A DNA stretch of 64,000 nt from Rhea pennata (lineage: Eukaryota > Chordata > Aves > Rheiformes > Rheidae): NCBI RefSeq assembly GCF_028389875.1, contig NC_084702.1:68669582-68733581 (forward strand), in the 5' to 3' direction. A program made the position numbers and the translations under genes. This document shows, one piece after another, positions 57,164 to 64,000 of the stretch (positions within the stretch are counted from its first letter, which is position 1; the number at the start of each line of letters is the position of its first letter). A model generated the notes under the pieces. The model worked only from the letters and a program-made list of their open reading frames with translations. It was not told where the DNA came from and ran no database searches.

Positions 57164-60100
57164 CTCGGGGCGCCGCGCGCGGGTCGCGGCCGTTGGCGCG
57201 AGGCGCGTCGCGGCCGTTGCCCCCTGAGCTCGCTGGAGGCCGCGGCTAGGGACCCTCCTCCTTGGTGTGGCAGGCTAGTATAGGGGGAGTAAGCAGTGCA
57301 GCTTAATCCCACTTTTACTGCTCTGTTACGAATTACTTGAGGGATTCATGTAGCGAGTGTGTTTTGTTTTTCTGAGCGATCTCAGCAAGTTGAGAAAAGC
57401 GATCTGTCTTGTAATCGAATATCATACTTAGCAGGGGCTCGCTCTCGTTTCTTCCACCTTTGCTCTGTCTCTTTACTTGGATTTCTCACTTCATTCTTCA
57501 ATTTTTTTATTTCTAACAGTGCTTCCAGCTAAACAGTCGAATCTTTCATTCGTATCCTTCTGTCATTCGGTTGCTTTTCTTATTTTTTTTTCTTCAGTCT
57601 TGAAATGTTCAGTTCCAAGCAGGTGGTTGTTCCATTAAGAATGGCACTTGAAGGAAAGCATCTCCGGACTTGTTACGTGCCTCCAGTTATCCCTGTATCC
57701 TTGTCTTCATCTCTGCCAGGCTCAGTGCCTCAATGCTGCCACCCACCTGCGCTGCCACCATCTCCTTCCCTTGCCTCCATGGAGTGCTCTCCATGTCCAT
57801 CAGCCTGGTAGGAGACAGTACCTGCTGTGGTTGTTTTGGCTACCAGCAGTCTGTGCAGAACAGATCATTGGGTCTGTCTAGCCTTTGATACTCATGCACC
57901 AGGAAAATATTTTAGACCTCTATTTATTTGCTAGATTTGGATGAGACTTGCAAATGGATTTTAATTTTGGGAGGGACAGATGATGTGATTGCATAGCCTT
58001 GCATCTTAAGAAACTAGGGTAAAAAAATATGGTATTTAAAGTAAACTTTTTACTTGCTTCTTCCTGGCTACTTAAGTTGGTCATCCATCTTTTACAGAAT
58101 TCCTATCCGAACATTTTTGCGTGTTTTCTAAAGCTTTTTAAGTATTCAGACTTCATACAACATCATGTTTAGTATGGAAACTTACCAGCTGCTGTTCCTA
58201 CTCTGTTATGTATCAGTTGGTGTTTGAGTCAGCCCCATCAATACTTTCGTATAGCTTGCAGCTTCTCTGTAAGACTGCTGTTCTATCTATACTTAAACTT
58301 CTCATGAGGAAGTGTTTCTCTCTGTTATGTATAGAGAATCAGATTGTATTCAGTGTACAGCCAGAAACAAGTGAAACAAAATAGACTGTTCACTTTTTCT
58401 CTAACTGCTTGGATACAAGCAAGACTGCAACATCAAATCAATTAGCAAACAGTGTCATTGGTAAGCATTAAATATCCCTGGAGATGCTTGTGATTGAATG
58501 TGGAGGTAGCTGCAGTTTGTCCCTTCTAACAAGATTGAACATTTTGAAGAGATGGTTACCGATGTCAGTCAGAAGATGCATAAAGAAAATGTAACCATGA
58601 GTGCACAGTGCCTGATTGTGATAGTTACAGAAAAATCTTAGCATTTGTCCTCATGGAGCAACTTAGAGGCATGATAGGATAATTTTGTATCTTGGATGTT
58701 TTTATTCTGGATCAACTGCCCTTTTTTTTGATCTGCTTTCCCCTCAAAATGCTTCCACATGAGAAGTTGCAGCAATAAAATTAATAGTGTCTACAGGTAG
58801 ATAAAGTGTCACTTGCCTGTGTGTGTGGGTTGCAATGTTAATTTAGCGTCTTGCCATGTGAGTGGAAATATTAAGATTTGTGTGAGAACAAACTGTAAAT
58901 ATCTCCCAAAATAAAATGCTCCAAATAAGGCTAGAAAATACGAGAATTAAGATAGGAAAGAGAATTCTTGTTTCTTAAAATTTTTTATTTGATCTGTAAA
59001 AATTTTCTTATTTACACTCTGACTCTTATCTCGGATTTTTTTCCTTGAACTTTGTGAGCTAATGACAGTCTCGACAAATATGTTGGGTAAAGATTCAGAA
59101 GCTTCTAAAAAAGCTAATTTTTGTAGCACAGCATTAAAACGCTTGCCAGTACATCATCATTTTTTAAACAATATTATTTACTACATTAGCTGTTTTACTA
59201 ATAACTGAAGCATCTTTCTTTGTTCTTCTTACTTCTCCTTTTGCTGTTACAAAAAGTGTAAGTTCAGAGTTTTGTCTGGAAGGGTGCTATGTAATAAATT
59301 TGGAATGGAATCCAGGAGACACTGCAGATCCTTAACTTAATGATCTATGTTCATAACTTTGCACTCTTCTTTCATCTAGAAAGCAGAGCTGTCATTTTTG
59401 AGAAAGTGTTCCAAGGAAAGGCACTGATACCCTGTGTGTGTGCATTTTTCACATAACTGTTTATAATTCTATTGCCTCTCCTGTTCCCTAGGTTAGATAT
59501 GTTAGCTATGAATGTTAGATCTGAACATCTTGCTTCTGTTATCTTTATTTTGGACTACAAATGTGCCTTAAAAACTGTAAATGGAAGTAGTCCTGTCTAA
59601 AGTTGCTGGAAAGGCCTCTAGGAGTGAATCAATCTCTTACCTCCTCTATTACCAACCAAGATCATTTCTTAGAAGGGGAAGGACAGTCTGCAGAATACAC
59701 TCGATTGCATTTTGGGGGGATAGGTTCGGAATGAATGCTTTTTTAATTCTTAAGGTTAACTGCACTCTTCCCTGTGCCCTCTCTGCTCTTGTGACTTTAG
59801 AAGCTGGTCCCCAGACTACTGGGGGACCCCAGCTATCCAAAAAAGCTGAGACCAGACATTGCCATTAGATGCACGAGTCCCCCTTCTGCTGCTGCCCAGT
59901 GTGGTGCTAGGTTTATCCTGGTGGTCATGAACTGAAGCAGTCGTGAATTTGGTGTGGGAGCTTAAAGTCCTGCAGAAAGGCAATACAGATAAAATGGGAA
60001 CTGAGGCTCATGTGAAAGACTGCAGCTAGGGTAGCATCAGAGGGTCAAACTGGTAGTGAAAGCACATAGGAAGAGTTTAGCTCATCTGATGAAGTATGTT

Positions 60101-62809
60101 ATGCTAACAAAGAAGGTGTAGGTGGTGGTGGGGGGGGTTGTGTTATGTTGCAGTGGCTCAAGCTGAAGTAACTCCAGAGTTCGTCTGCGGTGTTGCTGCA
60201 TAAGGGAGCCTGTACCAGCAGTGAAGCATGTTGTTGTTGTGGTCCATCATGGATCTTGAGACACTGGCTATCTTGAATATAGAAATTAAACTTAAAGGCA
60301 GTGCTAATGATTGAAATCTGTGAAGCCTTACAGTTTGTGGGCTGGATAGATATATGCAAGTTTACAGAAGATAACTCATGTGCCTGCTTGGGAGTGCCAC
60401 GTCAGATTTTACTATAGGATAAATAATGATCATCATGAGCTTAGGCAGATGTGCCTGATGACTTTGAAACAGGAAAGCAGAGCTGAACTTTGCTGCTGCA
60501 GTCTGTGCATTTGTATATTAAGATAGAAAATGCAGTAAGTCACTTAATGCAAAAATAATGCTGGGTATGTAACTATGGGCTTCTAATGAAACAGAATTTA
60601 TTCCACATTTAAGAGGAGGCTGATTAGAAATCACTGGCTCCTGTAGCATACTTTGAGAAGCAGAATATTTCAGAATACAAGCTGACTATCTGACATGTCT
60701 AATAGGAGATAGAGGTGCAGAACAATAGAGGCCCTGAGCAGTTGTATCCTGAATACTTCTGTGGCTTTTTTTGACATACCAGGTGAGTTGTACTACTCAG
60801 ACTCTGGTAAGGCCTGCAAGACTGCAGTTGGAGAATTCCTGAATTCTTTCTCTGTGCGAATAAAGATGGTGAAGGAACTGTCCCAGTGACCAAAAAAGAG
60901 GAGCAGATGGAGGATAGCAATGGAGAGCAGAAGCAAATGCTCTGAAGGAGTATTTGGTAGAGCTATAAAAGTTTAAATCCTCCATTGCTGCTTCTACATA
61001 CATTACATCTGCTTGTTTCAAGCGGTTTGGGTATATCTTTTGGCAAATACTCTCAGATCCTTAAAAATAATCCTTAACCTTACCTGAACACATCTGATTA
61101 TCACCATTAGTAAATCTGAAATAGCCTGAAAAGTGTGATTAAGAGCTCTGAAACCCCTTGTACAGGAGAGATTTTTGGAAGTCTCTAGTTTAGAAAGGAA
61201 ACTAGAGACCTGTAAAAAATATTAGAAATTTCTTTTCTATTATCTGAAAAGATAAATGACCCATTGTGCTTTTAAAAAGCATTGCGTCAGTAAATTCTAA
61301 GCATCAATTTATGCAGGAAGCTATTTTGTTTCTCTTCCTGAGGGTTACAGAGAATACAATTCTTCTAATACTTGCAGTTACTGGCTGCAAGTTAAATATT
61401 AGTCATTCTCTTAAGTCCATACAAACAGATTGCTTACTAGAATCAACAGCGATCTGAATTTTCTGAGCTGGTTATTGGGACAGCATTGAAAGACAGCTGG
61501 CTTAACAAAAATTAACAACCTGGTCAACTAATAATACCTAAAGGTATTATATGTGTTAAAAGCATTTAAAGGCAATTTACCTTTTAATTGACTCTTAGAA
61601 AACCCATACAGAGCAAGCATTGCTATTCTCATAGTATAAACTGAGGGAAGTTAGTGTCTCAGTAGTAGATAAGCCTGATACCCTCTGAAACCTGCTCTTT
61701 TTCAGTTTGGTAATTACATGTCAGTTGCTCTAACTTCTCACTGCTGGTAGGTATTTAGGGAAGATTAACAAAGTTAGCTATCCAAACTCCACAGTATTAA
61801 TGCATTTCATATGCAGTTTTAACTACCTTTGAATCATTTCCCTCTAAGATCAAAATCAATATAACTTATCTGATAAAATGTTTTCAATGTGGACCACAGT
61901 TGATACATAACTGTGCCCATGTTTTCTGCATCTTTATTTGGGGTGGGGAGGGAAAGAAAGGAGTAGGAGATCTGAAACAATTTTTGTTTCTTCTGTACTG
62001 CTGCAACAAGTTGTTGTGGGTGACAACAATGTGAAGTTCATGCAGCTTCCTTGAGAACTGTTGGCTCTGTAGAGAAAAGGTATCCTGTTATCAGCTCTTT
62101 TTATTGGAGGCACTCATCTTTAACACATGGCACCAAAACCATGCTGGTCAGGAAGGGAGGAGCATCTCTCAATAGGTAGGAAAGCTTCATTTGGAATTAG
62201 TGAGTTCTTGTGCACCAATAAAAACCTGCAAAATTGTGGAGAGAGGGAAGGAACCTACAAAAAAGCTGAAAAACCTTAATCTAGATGCTTTCAGCAGCAG
62301 CTGCTAGTAATTTATGCATTAAAATTTTCATGTTGCTTTTTAGAAAATGATCTGTTATGAAAAAATGTATTACTTCTGATTTGATAAGCAAAAAATTTTT
62401 TTTTATTACAGGAATGTTTCCTTACCTTCTTCCCCAGTAAATTGCAGAAGATGTATTTCTGCTTCATTTTCAGTTTGCCTTTGCTAATTACTAGAGTTTC
62501 AGATTGTGAATTTTGTGTCATCACCCTAAGGTTCACTTAGAAAAACCGTATCTGGGCTGTTGGGTTTGTAATGGATTTCTGCTTTAAAGACCTGCACTCC
62601 AACTCTAGCCCAGGTGCCAGTGATCTGCTGGAACTTTGCTTAAAAAATGTTACTCCAGTATTTTCAAAATACTATCATGTCTGTACATGCAAGCAAAGTG
62701 GCAGAAAGAAGTAATAATATGAAAGCTCGGTTCAACTAAATTCTAATTTTTAAATTTAAAATCAGATAACTGAGAAGGATTCTTGTGCTCTCCCCATGTG
62801 CCTTCTCCT

Positions 62810-62828
62810 CCCCCCCCCCCAAAAAAAA
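62810..62828 (+). repeat. C11-A8 homopolymer junction
   Basis: Eleven C followed directly by eight A in NADK2 intron 1, an indel-prone tract. Confidence 0.9.
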
Positions 62829-64000
62829 GAGGCCTGTGTGGTTTTTTTTTTAAGTTGAATTGCTTTGAAAAGCAGTAAATAATTGACCCATATAGTCTTA
62901 TGTGGATCCACATATTTGGCATATGAAGGTAGTGTCTTTAAGTGGGAGCTCATTCAGCAAATGAGCTGGTGCTATGAAGATTTTCATCACTCTGATGATT
63001 TCAAACTACCTATCTCTGGTTGCTTATTCTGTAATGTGAATTATTGCAGCAGATTTCCAGTAGATCTTCTTCTGTTGAAGAGAATGTAAAGAATGTTTTA
63101 AAAACTGGTAGGACTATAGTTGCTTCCTTACCATGAAAAGAAAAAACATTTTTTCTCAATTTACTGAATTAGAAGCATACAGAATTCAAAAGACACAGCT
63201 TTGTATGATCTTGATAGTCAGTAAATGTGTATTCTAATCTAACACTATTTTCAGAAATAATTCTGAAATAGTCCACTAAAATCTTTGAGATAGGTGGAAC
63301 TATAGTTACAATTAATGCAATCACAGTATGTATTTGCTTATTTTTACCTTTAAAATTTGATACAGTTGCCTTAGTGCTGGATAACTTCAGTTGCTTCTGT
63401 TTTGTTAAAAAAAAAAATCTAATTTTTCCTGTCATAGGAGGAGTCTGGAAAATGGTGGAAACAGAGGTAATGCAGTCACTTCCTCTTTCTGTAATGCTTG
63501 TTCTTCCAACACCTCATTCAAATACGCTTAATCATACGAAGCAAATAAATGCAAATACAGGTCCCTGCATTTGCATTTAAGTTAAACTTCATGGGCTATC
63601 TTGCTCAGCATCTGATTCTAAGTTCAGCCAAAAAGTAGGTTGTTCAGAAACATCTTTAATATTGTTTTTAAGTACTTAGCTGGTTGTGATTTGTGACATT
63701 GTTATGTTAGTGTCCTGGTAAATTAATGAACTGCATGATTCAATAGCCTGCACTAGATTTTTAAGAAAACTAATAATGCAGAAAGTAGTTACTAAATTGT
63801 TTACAGTTAACACCACAGTTTGCGCTATGCTCTATTAGCCTTGAATTACAAACCATCTGTGGTGTTCATTTGTGGTTAAAAGAACAATATTTTGTGATAG
63901 GTGAAGAATTAGAAAACAGTTTGACTCTTTTACTTTTCTTCAAATATATAGCTCAAACTCTTGCCCCAAAGCAGCATTCTTTTTCAAAGCTTCAGGAAAA

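Larger units (their letters stand above)
55975..57270 (+). promoter_or_regulatory. NADK2: NADK2 CpG-island promoter
   Basis: Dense CpG and very high GC span the region around the NADK2 start. No TATA box is obvious, as usual for housekeeping CpG promoters. Two NRF1-type sites, an E-box and an inverted CCAAT box lie within about 400 bases upstream of the ATG. Antisense open frames over this region are GC artefacts, although divergent transcription from such islands is common. Confidence 0.85.
56968..64000 (+). other. NADK2: NADK2 intron 1 (partial)
   Basis: It starts with a GTGAGC donor inside the CpG island and becomes AT-rich after about 57.3 kb. I looked for the next conserved block (LALKGSSYSGLLERHHIH in human) and did not find it, so exon 2 is probably beyond the window. 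Short frames of 60-95 residues show no homology. It includes a G14 run, a C11-A8 junction at 62810-62828 and short T tracts. Confidence 0.75.

Noticed and set aside
56310-57227. 305-codon plus-strand frame overlapping NADK2 exon 1 in another frame
   Set aside because: It runs through the NADK2 splice donor into the intron and has only low-complexity Arg/Gly/Ala content.
56671-57312. 213-codon minus-strand frame over NADK2 exon 1
   Set aside because: Shadow of the NADK2 CpG island; the composition mirrors the opposite strand.
57300-64000. NADK2 exon 2
   Set aside because: Searched by eye for the conserved KGSSYSGLLERHH block and its splice sites; not found, so it is presumed beyond the window.
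1-64000. CRISPR arrays, operons, phage or other prokaryote-type systems
   Set aside because: The window is vertebrate: spliced genes, CpG islands and CR1 retroposons. No spaced direct repeats of CRISPR type were seen.

Overview
The window is ordinary vertebrate nuclear DNA, almost certainly from a bird. It is AT-rich and intron-dominated, with isolated CpG islands. It carries CR1 retroposons, including one 3' end that still reads as the CR1 reverse-transcriptase C-terminus. Two neighbouring genes can be recognised by translating short exons and checking splice phase by hand: RANBP3L and the first exon of NADK2, both on the + strand. Human RANBP3L and NADK2 lie side by side on 5p13 in the same relative order and orientation. 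The human 5p13 block corresponds to the bird Z chromosome, so Z linkage is likely, but this is inferred from synteny and not read from the bases. I cannot name the species.

Layout. 1-15.7 kb: no recognisable gene; a GC-rich orphan patch at about 4.3-4.65 kb, an (ATT)9 microsatellite and a CR1 3' end at 11.65-12.24 kb. 15.7-16.8 kb: a CpG island in two parts, the second holding a possible RANBP3L first exon (16510-16813). 16.9-23.2 kb: intronic or intergenic. 23.2-24.0 kb: a second GC-rich block with another possible first exon (23267-23351). 28.1-49.4 kb: thirteen RANBP3L exons with canonical GT-AG borders and consistent phases, ending in a TGA at 49350-49352. About 49.4-52 kb: the probable 3'UTR. 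52-55.9 kb: intergenic, with a GATA-motif cluster. 55.97-57.27 kb: the NADK2 CpG-island promoter with two NRF1-type sites, an E-box and an inverted CCAAT box, plus coding exon 1 (56596-56967). 57.0-64 kb: NADK2 intron 1, with no further NADK2 exon recognised.

Function. RANBP3L is a Ran-binding nuclear export cofactor reported to export BMP-type SMADs. NADK2 is the mitochondrial NAD kinase. They are neighbours by ancient synteny; nothing seen here links them in one pathway. I found no new biological system. The points most worth a second look are two alternative RANBP3L first exons that both fit the same splice phase, a 26-T tract and a perfect hairpin sitting directly on the acceptors of the two exons that start the Ran-binding domain, a decoy exon that breaks frame, and several perfect inverted repeats.
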